Shown: positions 24,234 to 31,216 of the stretch, piece after piece
Numbering within the stretch: the first letter of the stretch is position 1
Layout: each line of letters begins with the position of its first letter
Assembly: GCF_028280385.1 (NCBI RefSeq)
Contig: NZ_JANQLX010000003.1
Coordinates: 526,825 to 590,824, forward strand
Length of the DNA stretch: 64,000 bases
DNA from: Allomuricauda sp.
GTDB lineage: Bacteria > Bacteroidota > Bacteroidia > Flavobacteriales > Flavobacteriaceae
Direction of reading: 5' to 3'
Made by a program: the position numbers and the translations under genes
The notes under the pieces: model-generated
Told to the model about the DNA's origin: nothing
What the model saw: the letters and a program-made list of their open reading frames with translations, nothing else
Database searches by the model: none

Positions 24234-24563
24234 TTAAACCTGCCTAAAAATGTTGGTCCCTTTTTCCACAATGTCGCCCGTGGTCATTTCAAAATGTTCT
24301 TGGAGCTGTAGCTTCCCATTTTCAAAGGAGAGATAACAGGTGGATGTTCCATGGTCCATGGTGCCATCGGTTCGTATTTGGCAATAGCTAAAATTGAGGA
24401 TGTTCTCCTGCAATGTGCCCACCAGATATCCTTGCTGAATTTTTCCTCCGGAATATCCTGCATGAACCATTTCTCCATCTTGTTTAAAATGGAAATAGGT
24501 GTCATTGTTCACGATTCCGTTTGGTACGGTTTGGACCACCTGCATTTTAATGTTGTTCAGCAT
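24234..24563 (-). CDS. Small conserved protein (family often labelled N-acetylglutamate synthase without basis)
   Basis: A 109-residue protein made of tandem short strands: TYFHFKQDGEMVHAGYSGGKIQQGYLVGTL, then YCQIRTDGTMDHGTSTCYL and QLQEHFEMTTGDIVEKGTN. This G-turn pattern fits a small beta-barrel family common in Bacteroidota and Bacillota. Database names calling it N-acetylglutamate synthase are, to my knowledge, unsupported, since it has no GNAT fold. Cytosolic, no operon partner. Confidence 0.72.
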   Translation of the reverse strand: MLNNIKMQVVQTVPNGIVNNDTYFHFKQDGEMVHAGYSGGKIQQGYLVGTLQENILNFSYCQIRTDGTMDHGTSTCYLSFENGKLQLQEHFEMTTGDIVEKGTNIFRQV

Positions 24564-24636
24564 AGGGTTTTCAGGGATTTAAATCAGCATGTGGCAACAA
24601 AATAAAAGTGAAGCAAAACTATGGACCAGTTTGGGG

Positions 24637-25401
24637 TCATTTTTCCCAGATCTGATAGTGCCCGTCCCTTACCACAAGTCCAAAACCTAGATTTTTTAGG
24701 ATGTCCTCACATTCTTGGGCTTCCTCCTCGGTCAGGATTCCGGCAAAGGGGTGTATCTCAAAAAATATCATTTTAAACTTGGCAATGGACTCCGCAAAGT
24801 TTCGCAACAGGTAAAGCTCCCCGCCCTCAATGTCCATCACCAAAGTATCGAACTCCATCTGGTGTTTTTGTTCCAGGGCCTCAACGGTAAGGCCTTCCAC
24901 CTCCGCTTTTTTAGGGGTTTCCCTTTTGGTGCTTCCACCCACAATAAGCTTATGGATAAAAAAGGTATTCGATTTTTGGTCCGATACAATGCAGTGCTCT
25001 ACTGCAAATGCCCCATTGTTGGCCGCTTTGTTCTTCTCTACCCATGGAATCAAGTCGGGATTGGCCTCCAAGCTTACCTGTTGGTCCTTTTGCTCCAGGA
25101 TGTTATTGATCAGGCAGGAAACATAGCCCAAACAGGCCCCAAGTTCCAAAACACATGCCTTGGGCGAAAGATATTGTTTAAGGTACCGGGCCTCTTCCTC
25201 TTCATAAAGGTTTAGGGCAAACCGCCCCCTAAATTTGTAATCGGTAAGATCAAACGGTACATGGAGCACAACCCCGGCATGCTTGTACACCTTGGTGAAC
25301 AGGGTAAAATAGATACCCCCCAACACCAGTCGGATTTTATGGATTCGTCTCTGTACTTTGCCCACAAGGTAAGTAAGCAAAGAGGTTTTTTGGGTCGCCA
25401 T
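24637..25401 (-). CDS. FkbM family methyltransferase
   Basis: A 254-residue protein. The SAM-binding segment is VLELGACLGYVSCLINNI (E/D-x-G-x-x-x-G type), and the FkbM-typical FDTLVMDIEGGELYLLRNF follows near residue 180. The C-terminal IFFEIHPFAGIL matches the family. Such enzymes methylate sugar or polyketide hydroxyls. No glycan genes adjoin, so the acceptor is unknown. The first ~60 residues include a hydrophobic stretch that may sit on the membrane. Confidence 0.85.
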   Translation of the reverse strand: MATQKTSLLTYLVGKVQRRIHKIRLVLGGIYFTLFTKVYKHAGVVLHVPFDLTDYKFRGRFALNLYEEEEARYLKQYLSPKACVLELGACLGYVSCLINNILEQKDQQVSLEANPDLIPWVEKNKAANNGAFAVEHCIVSDQKSNTFFIHKLIVGGSTKRETPKKAEVEGLTVEALEQKHQMEFDTLVMDIEGGELYLLRNFAESIAKFKMIFFEIHPFAGILTEEEAQECEDILKNLGFGLVVRDGHYQIWEK

Positions 25402-25542
25402 AGATGGTTGGCCATGCAGATTATGATACTACACCGCATAGCATGGGCGTAAATATACCAAAACCAAACCACTGAAGTACAGGAATAATGTGGTATGGGC
25501 CAAGGAGGCCCTAAAATTTAACCTATCCGTTAAAGTTGAAGC

Positions 25543-26448
25543 TTAATGTTCCACGATTTCCCGCTCCTTTACACTGTTGTTGCCCGGTACGCCCTCCATT
25601 CCAAGTTCTGGGATCACCAAAAGAGGAATCTGGGTGTGGAATGCGGTCCTTTTTACAATGGGTTCCCGGGTCATTTGTTCCATATAGCTGTGCTGGTAAT
25701 TGAGCATTGCCAGTAAATGGATATTGAGTTCCTGGGAAAAGAGCTCCAAGGTCTGGGAGACCGAGTTGAGCTCCGAAACGGTATGCACATAGTGCTCGGT
25801 TCCCTTGAGGTACCTGCGGAGCATGTTCAGGTTAAATTGTTGTAGTTCGGACAAGGCCTTTATGCCGTATTGTACGTGCACAATTCTAATGGTGGCCTGG
25901 AACATTTGGGCCAATTCCAGCAGCGGGGCCAGTTCAGAAGTGGAGTAAAACCGATTAAAATCCGTAGCAAAAGCTATTTCCGTTGGCGTAATAAATTCAA
26001 AATGCTGCGGAATGGCCAAAATTGGACATTTTTTGGTGCTTTTGATGATCCGCACCGTATTGCTGCCCATAAAAACTTCCTCTATTCCAGAGGCACCCTT
26101 AGTACCTGTAATGATCAAGTTGATTCCAAAGGCATCCACCATTTCCTTGACCTCTTCTGTTAGCAGATTAAAGGAAGTAATGGTTTCAAAACTGTGCTTT
26201 GGATTTCCGTATTTGGTCTGGATACGCTCCACGGTCTTCCGGAGCCCTTGTTCTGAGGATTCCCTGACTGCATCCACAATACGGTCCCCATCGATCATCT
26301 TTGCCATAAACCTTCCACTGGGGATGACCGGGGTATAGGTGTTTAGGAGATAAAAGGTGCAGCTCCTTGTTCGAAACAATTGCATGGCATAGTCAATGGC
26401 GTTCCATGCGTTATCTGAAAAATCCGTGGGTATTAATATCTTCTGCAT
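25543..26448 (-). CDS. Universal stress protein, two UspA domains
   Basis: A 301-residue tandem UspA protein. Domain 1 (about 1-145) starts QKILIPTDFSDNAW and ends GTKGASGIEEVFMGSNTVRII, with the ATP-binding G-2X-G-9X-G(S/T) loop. Domain 2 (about 155-285) is more divergent and lacks a clear loop (LLAMLNYQHSYMEQM). USPs bind ATP and support survival under anoxia or starvation. A TGA-N6-TCA palindrome with a -7 box lies 23-65 bp upstream, so FNR-type control is likely. It is one of three such proteins in the window. Confidence 0.88.
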   Translation of the reverse strand: MQKILIPTDFSDNAWNAIDYAMQLFRTRSCTFYLLNTYTPVIPSGRFMAKMIDGDRIVDAVRESSEQGLRKTVERIQTKYGNPKHSFETITSFNLLTEEVKEMVDAFGINLIITGTKGASGIEEVFMGSNTVRIIKSTKKCPILAIPQHFEFITPTEIAFATDFNRFYSTSELAPLLELAQMFQATIRIVHVQYGIKALSELQQFNLNMLRRYLKGTEHYVHTVSELNSVSQTLELFSQELNIHLLAMLNYQHSYMEQMTREPIVKRTAFHTQIPLLVIPELGMEGVPGNNSVKEREIVEH

Positions 26449-26470
26449 TCCTCCAATAATAAAAACAAGA

Positions 26471-26513
26471 TAAAATTACCTTAATGCAGAGGGTGATACT
26501 ATGACAATTGTCA
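26471..26513 (-). promoter_or_regulatory. FNR-type site and -7 box for the USP gene 25543-26448
   Basis: Palindrome TGACAATTGTCA (26502-26513), 23 bp, then -7 box TAATTTTA (26478-26471, minus strand). Same geometry as nine other promoter orientations in this window. Confidence 0.8.
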
Positions 26514-26530
26514 GTTTAGCGCGAAACAGT

Positions 26531-27220
26531 TTAGAAGCCTTCCGCCAATTCCACCAGTTTTCGCTCGTTCTTGATGCCGATTCGCTTGCCGGAAGTATGG
26601 ATCAAGCCTTTTTTCTTGAATTCGGAAATGATACGGATGGCAGATTCCGTTGCGGTGCCCACCACATTGGAAATGTCTTCCCGCGAAAGGGTGAGGGCCA
26701 AGTAGCCTTCGTTGTCTTCCCCAAAATTGTTTTTGAGATAAAGAATGGCTTCGGCAATACGTTGCTTTACGGTTTTCTGGCTCATGTTCACGATCACATC
26801 ATCGGCTTCCTTAAGGTCATGGGCCATATGGCGTAACACTTCCAAGGTAAAATTTGGATTTTTGTGAAGGGTATGGGTAATGCTCTCTTTTGGGATAAAG
26901 CAAACCTCCATATCATTTACCGCAACCGCGGATAGATTGGTACTTTCCTCGGCAATAACGGAACGTTGACCAATAACTTCCCCTTTGGTGGCCAGTTTTA
27001 CAATTTGATCCTTGCCATTGGCACTAAGCTTGGAGAGTTTTGAAACGCCATTGCGTACGCAATAAACCCCATTTAGCTTGTCGCCTTCCTCGAAAATAGG
27101 CTCGCCTTTTTTTATTTTTTTGGTGGTTTTGGAATCTGAGACTTTCTTCAACTCCTCTTTGCTCATGGCCCGCAAGGAGTTGAATTGCCTGATGATACAA
27201 TTTTCACATCTATTTTCCAT
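26531..27220 (-). CDS. FNR-type Crp/Fnr family regulator
   Basis: A 229-residue protein with a cNMP-type sensor domain (about 20-140) and a winged helix with recognition helix GTATESAIRIISEF. Cysteines at 5, 8, 54 and 107 stand out: C5-x2-C8 corresponds to the N-terminal pair of E. coli FNR, and C107 (MEVCFIPKE) to its Cys122. So a [4Fe-4S] oxygen sensor is plausible. In the recognition helix, Glu and Arg match FNR residues that contact TTGAT. It lies between the USP gene and the second FNR-type gene, both beside the cbb3 cluster. Confidence 0.9.
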   Translation of the reverse strand: MENRCENCIIRQFNSLRAMSKEELKKVSDSKTTKKIKKGEPIFEEGDKLNGVYCVRNGVSKLSKLSANGKDQIVKLATKGEVIGQRSVIAEESTNLSAVAVNDMEVCFIPKESITHTLHKNPNFTLEVLRHMAHDLKEADDVIVNMSQKTVKQRIAEAILYLKNNFGEDNEGYLALTLSREDISNVVGTATESAIRIISEFKKKGLIHTSGKRIGIKNERKLVELAEGF

Positions 27221-27248
27221 TCATTTGCTATTTACCTGTTACCTGACG

Positions 27249-27295
27249 CCTAAAATTACAGCTAATTTAAGTAAGGAAAACTGTAATTTTTTAGG
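27249..27295 (-). promoter_or_regulatory. Long palindrome overlapping a possible -7 box, between the two FNR-type genes
   Basis: CCTAAAATTACAG (27249-27261) faces CTGTAATTTTTTAGG (27281-27295): 13 pairs with a 2-nt bulge and a 19-nt spacer. On the minus strand it follows the 27300 gene, so it could terminate that transcript. The left arm also contains TAATTTTA (27258-27251), a fair -7 box for the 26531-27220 gene, so an operator role is equally possible. Confidence 0.5.
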
Positions 27296-27299
27296 TTTA

Positions 27300-27977
27300 T
27301 TAAATCAATGTCTTCAACTTTTCCATATCCCCCAAAACAATTTCGCCCTTGCTAATGGTCAATATTTTCTTCTGCTTGAATTGGGTCAATAAATTGATGA
27401 TGTATTCGGGCGAGGTGCCCAACACGGAAGCCATATCTTCCCTTCTAAGCCGCATGACCAGTTTACCGTTGGCTTCTAGGCCAAATTTTTCTGCCAAATA
27501 GATCAATAGGTTGATCAAACGCTCCCTGATTCCTTTGTGCGGGGAAAAGGCTATTCTCGCATTTTGGTTCAGGTTGATGTCCTGTACCATCGCATTTAAA
27601 AGGTCGTTGCAGAAATTGGTGTTGACGCGTAGGTTGTCGGAAATCTCATTCTTGTCCAAACAATACAACTCCGTATCCGTCAAGGTGGTGGCCGTGACCT
27701 TTGCACCTTTATTGGAAATCAATGAGCGTTTGCCCATGATTTCACCTTTTCCCAGAAAACGCAAAATATGTTCCCTGCCAGATGTATCCATGGTGCTGAA
27801 TTTACAAGCTCCCTCCTTTATACAATACAGTTTGTTGAGTTGTTGGTTCTCTTCGAAAACGGTGGTTCCTTTGGGCAAAAAAACGGACTCTGAAGTACGA
27901 ATCACTCTCTCTAAAGCCTTAGCGGAAAGCGACTTCAGGTTGCATAGTTCATCAACACATATGTCTGCGTGCTTTAC
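27300..27977 (-). CDS. FNR-type Crp/Fnr family regulator, divergent from ccoI
   Basis: From ATG 27977 (MVKHADICVDELC) it has 225 residues; the frame extends 17 codons further into the promoter, which I reject because the -7 box lies there. Cysteines at 8, 13, 53 and 107 parallel those of the neighbouring regulator (5, 8, 54, 107); C107 (TELYCLDKNE) aligns with FNR Cys122. The helix-turn-helix is MASVLGTSPEYIINLLTQF. It shares its upstream palindrome with ccoI; its own -7 box TACCTTTG is only 7 bp before the ATG, so its mRNA would be nearly leaderless. Likely role: oxygen-responsive control of the cbb3 region. Confidence 0.9.
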   Translation of the reverse strand, partial: VKHADICVDELCNLKSLSAKALERVIRTSESVFLPKGTTVFEENQQLNKLYCIKEGACKFSTMDTSGREHILRFLGKGEIMGKRSLISNKGAKVTATTLTDTELYCLDKNEISDNLRVNTNFCNDLLNAMVQDINLNQNARIAFSPHKGIRERLINLLIYLAEKFGLEANGKLVMRLRREDMASVLGTSPEYIINLLTQFKQKKILTISKGEIVLGDMEKLKTLI

Positions 27978-27984
27978 CATAAAA

Positions 27985-28058
27985 CAAAGGTAAACATCCC
28001 CTAAATCACATAACCTGACATAAGTCATATTTTAGTACATTGTAACATCACATATTTG
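27985..28058. promoter_or_regulatory. Bidirectional FNR-type control region between an fnr-like gene and ccoI
   Basis: One palindrome TGACATAAGTCA (28016-28027) serves both sides. Leftward after 23 bp is TACCTTTG (27992-27985); rightward after 23 bp is CATATTTG (28051-28058). This suggests symmetrical activation of the regulator gene and ccoI from a single site. Confidence 0.82.
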
Positions 28059-28079
28059 CGTCAGGTAAAGCAAATGTAA

Positions 28080-30485
28080 ATGGCAAACATGACATGTTAT
28101 CATTGCGGTGATGACTGTGGCAGGGACAAGGTGCGATTTGATGAGAGGGATTTCTGCTGCCATGGTTGCAAAACCGTTTATGAGATTTTTACATCCAATG
28201 GCCTCTCCAATTTCTACGAAATTGAGGCCAAAGCTGGTAATACCCCTAAAGAAGTAAGGAGTAAGTACGATTTTCTGGATAACGGGGAAATTGTTGCCAA
28301 GCTGTTGGAATTCGATGAAGAAGGTGTTCAGGTAATCAATCTTAGTATTCCCTCCATTCATTGTAGTTCCTGTATCTGGGTACTCGAAAACCTGAACAAA
28401 TTGCATCCGGCGGTTTCCAATTCGCAAGTTGATTTTCCAAAAAAGACCCTTCGGGTTACCTATAATTCGGCCGATTTTTCACTTAAAGGCTTGGTGCTCA
28501 TGCTGAGCAGTATAGGTTACGAGCCTTATATTTCTCTGGACGAATACGACAAAAAGGAAAAGAAGAAAGACCGCTCCCTCCTGTACAAACTGGGTGTGGC
28601 CGGTTTTGCCTTTGGCAATGTCATGCTCTTGTCCTTTCCCGAGTATTTTGAATTGCCCGCTGGCGAAGCTGGAGCAGGGGAATTCTGGTTGGAGCAGTAC
28701 AAACATACCTTTCGTTGGTTGATGTTTGCCTTTTCCCTCCCCGTGGTGTTCTATGCCTCCCAGGATTATTTTAAGTCTGCCTACAAGGGTTTGCGTTCCA
28801 AACTCTTAAACATCGACGTGCCCATAGCCCTGGGGATATTGACCCTTTTTCTAAGAAGCTCGGTGGATATAATCTTTGACCTGGGCTCAGGATTCTTTGA
28901 TAGCCTTACCGGATTGGTCTTCTTTTTGTTGCTCGGAAAGTTCTTTCAACAACGCACTTACGCCTTTCTCTCATTTGAAAGGGATTATAAATCCTATTTT
29001 CCAATTGCGGTGACCCGTTTGAAACCGGATAAGTCAGAAGAGAACGTCCAGATATACAAGGTAAAAGTAGGCGATAGGTTGTTGATCCGTAGCAATGAGA
29101 TCATTCCTGTTGACTGTATATTGATCAAAGGGTCGGCCGAAATCGATTATAGTTTTGTGACCGGCGAATCGCAAGCGGTTTTTAAGGAATCCGGGGAAAA
29201 ACTATTTGCGGGAGGGAAACAGCTCTCCGGACTTTTGGAGGTTGAGGTCTTGAAATCCGTATCCCAAAGTTACCTTACCCAATTATGGGGCAATTCAGTG
29301 TTCAGAAAAGACAAGGCCGGGGCATTTCAAACGCTTACCGACAGTATTGGAAAAAGATTTACGGCCGCAGTGTTGACCATTGCCACCTTGGCCACCCTAT
29401 TTTGGTTGGTTTATGAACCCGCTATGGCCTTAAATGTTTTTACTGCCGTATTGATTATTGCATGTCCCTGTGCCATTGCTTTGGCCGCTCCTTTTACATT
29501 GGGGAACATGCTTCGCATTTTTGGACGGCATAAGCTTTATCTTAAAAATGCCAATGTTATTGAACGTCTGGCCAAGATTGATACCGCGATTTTTGATAAA
29601 ACGGGCACGCTGACCACTACCAAAAAAGACAGGGTTCTTTATGAAGGGGTGGAATTGAGTGCGGAGGAAACCTCCCTGCTCAAAACCACGCTTAGGGCAT
29701 CCAATCACCCCTTGAGCAGGTCTTTGTATGATATTTTAAAGTCAAACGAGATCATGACCCTTGATGAGTTCCAAGAGCATACGGGGCAGGGGATAGAAGG
29801 TAGGGTGGACCAGCATTCCATTAAAATAGGTTCTTCGGCCTACGTGGGCAATGACCTTGAGGTGCCAACAGCTGATACTGCGGTATACATAAGCTCCGAT
29901 AACGATTTTAAAGGTCGGTTTGTGTTCAAGAACAGCTATCGGGAGGGTATGGTGAAGTTATTTGGAAGCTTGGAGGACAGCATGCAAATAGGAATTCTTT
30001 CCGGGGATAACGACGGTGAAAGAAAAACGCTGCAGAAAATGCTGCCTGTACGCACCCAAATGTTGTTCAACCAAAAACCTGGGGACAAGCTTCAACATAT
30101 CCAGCATTTGCAACAAGAACACAAGGTGCTCATGGTAGGTGACGGGTTGAATGATGCAGGCGCCCTTGCGCAAAGCGATGTAGGCATTGCAGTGTCGGAG
30201 GATGTCAATGTGTTCTCGCCTGCCTGTGATGGTATTTTGGATGCGTCCCATTTTAACCAACTGCCCATTTTTATGCAGCTGTCAAAAAAATCCATACAAG
30301 TCATTAAGCTGAGCTTTATATTATCGCTTTGCTACAATCTTGTAGGACTATATTTTGCCGTTACCGGACAATTGCAACCGGTGATCGCGGCAATCTTAAT
30401 GCCTTTAAGTTCCATTAGTATTGTGTTGTTCACTACCGTGATGACCAATCTGTTGGGGCGAAAACTAACTCAACTCAAAAACTAA
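28080..30485 (+). CDS. ccoI: Copper-transporting P1B-type ATPase for cbb3 oxidase assembly (CcoI/FixI)
   Basis: An 801-residue heavy-metal P-type ATPase. The N-terminus has a Cys-rich metal-binding part (CYHCGDDCG, then CCHGCKTVYE) and a heavy-metal-associated domain (IPSIHCSSCIW). The membrane metal site is CPC (462-464), phosphorylation DKTGTLT (Asp506) and the hinge GDGLNDAGAL (about 687-696). This layout fits CcoI, which supplies copper to the CcoN binuclear centre. It heads the plus-strand cluster, 23 bp after its -7 box, and ends 4 bp before the DoxX-like gene. The FNR-type palindrome upstream implies induction at low oxygen. Confidence 0.93.
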   Translation: MANMTCYHCGDDCGRDKVRFDERDFCCHGCKTVYEIFTSNGLSNFYEIEAKAGNTPKEVRSKYDFLDNGEIVAKLLEFDEEGVQVINLSIPSIHCSSCIWVLENLNKLHPAVSNSQVDFPKKTLRVTYNSADFSLKGLVLMLSSIGYEPYISLDEYDKKEKKKDRSLLYKLGVAGFAFGNVMLLSFPEYFELPAGEAGAGEFWLEQYKHTFRWLMFAFSLPVVFYASQDYFKSAYKGLRSKLLNIDVPIALGILTLFLRSSVDIIFDLGSGFFDSLTGLVFFLLLGKFFQQRTYAFLSFERDYKSYFPIAVTRLKPDKSEENVQIYKVKVGDRLLIRSNEIIPVDCILIKGSAEIDYSFVTGESQAVFKESGEKLFAGGKQLSGLLEVEVLKSVSQSYLTQLWGNSVFRKDKAGAFQTLTDSIGKRFTAAVLTIATLATLFWLVYEPAMALNVFTAVLIIACPCAIALAAPFTLGNMLRIFGRHKLYLKNANVIERLAKIDTAIFDKTGTLTTTKKDRVLYEGVELSAEETSLLKTTLRASNHPLSRSLYDILKSNEIMTLDEFQEHTGQGIEGRVDQHSIKIGSSAYVGNDLEVPTADTAVYISSDNDFKGRFVFKNSYREGMVKLFGSLEDSMQIGILSGDNDGERKTLQKMLPVRTQMLFNQKPGDKLQHIQHLQQEHKVLMVGDGLNDAGALAQSDVGIAVSEDVNVFSPACDGILDASHFNQLPIFMQLSKKSIQVIKLSFILSLCYNLVGLYFAVTGQLQPVIAAILMPLSSISIVLFTTVMTNLLGRKLTQLKN

Positions 30486-30489
30486 CAAC

Positions 30490-30945
30490 GTGCTGAAAAA
30501 ATTAATGTTTGAAACCCAAGGAAGAATCAGACCCAATCTGCTGGCCATTAGCATTGGCATAGTGTATTTGTGGTTTGGGAGTCTTAAGTTCTTTCCTGAT
30601 CTAAGTCCGGCTGAGGGCCTGGCAAAAAACACGATTCATCAACTTACACTGGGATTTTTACCTGATGCCTGGTCCATCATCTTGTTGGCCATCCTTGAAG
30701 TGGGAATCGGTATTCTATTATTACTTGGTATATGGCGAAGGTTCACCATAGGGGTTGCCTTGGCCCATATGGCTTTGACCTTTACACCACTGGTACTTTT
30801 TCCGTTGGAATCGTTCCAGCAACCTCCTTTGGTGCCCACCTTGTTGGGGCAGTATATAGGAAAGAACCTCGTTATCGTGGCAGCTCTTTTAAGCTTACCT
30901 CATGGCAGTGGATTATTGAAAAACAGAATTAAGAATAAAAGCTGA
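30490..30945 (+). CDS. DoxX-like four-helix membrane protein
   Basis: A 151-residue integral membrane protein with four hydrophobic segments (about 17-33, 57-76, 85-101, 122-137). The pattern FGSLKFFPDLSPAEGLA, then EVGIGILLLLGIWRRFT, resembles DoxX/DUF417-type quinone-associated membrane proteins. The start is GTG at 30490, 4 bp after ccoI, so it is part of that transcript. DoxX-like proteins are not standard cbb3 assembly factors; its role here is unknown. It ends just before the palindrome of the ccoS promoter. Confidence 0.78.
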   Translation: MLKKLMFETQGRIRPNLLAISIGIVYLWFGSLKFFPDLSPAEGLAKNTIHQLTLGFLPDAWSIILLAILEVGIGILLLLGIWRRFTIGVALAHMALTFTPLVLFPLESFQQPPLVPTLLGQYIGKNLVIVAALLSLPHGSGLLKNRIKNKS

Positions 30946-30985
30946 TATATGTCATTTTTTAGCCAGTGCCCTAACAGTAGTTTTA
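30943..30985 (+). promoter_or_regulatory. FNR-type site and -7 box for ccoS-ccoNO
   Basis: TGATATATGTCA (30943-30954), 23 bp, then TAGTTTTA (30978-30985). The first bases overlap the stop of the DoxX-like gene. The box and its following bases (TAGTTTTACACC) nearly repeat those at 40972-40983. Confidence 0.8.
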
Positions 30986-31004
30986 CACCGAAATTCAGGT
31001 AGGT

Positions 31005-31214
31005 ATGAGTGTCATTTATGTGTTATTGGCCATCAGTATTACAGTTGCTTTGGTCTTTTTCGCTGCATTTGTATTGTCCGTAAAAAATGGGCAGTACGAC
31101 GATGCTTATACCCCTTCCGTCCGCATGTTGTTCGAAGATGAACTCCTGGATGGAAAAGATGTATCAGAAATGGAACAAAAAGAAATCACTCAAACTAAAA
31201 GAACAAACCAATAA
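31005..31214 (+). CDS. ccoS: Cbb3-type oxidase assembly protein CcoS
   Basis: A 69-residue protein: one N-terminal membrane segment (about 3-24) and the CcoS-typical motif KNGQYDDAYTPSVRMLFED, here slightly extended with a charged tail. CcoS is needed for insertion of cofactors into CcoN. It ends 2 bp before the ccoNO gene, and its promoter has the FNR-type site. Length and position match the family. Confidence 0.93.
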   Translation: MSVIYVLLAISITVALVFFAAFVLSVKNGQYDDAYTPSVRMLFEDELLDGKDVSEMEQKEITQTKRTNQ

Positions 31215-31216
31215 AT

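Noticed and set aside
24234..24563. N-acetylglutamate synthase function
   Set aside because: No GNAT fold or acetyl-CoA loop; the name seems to be an annotation carry-over.
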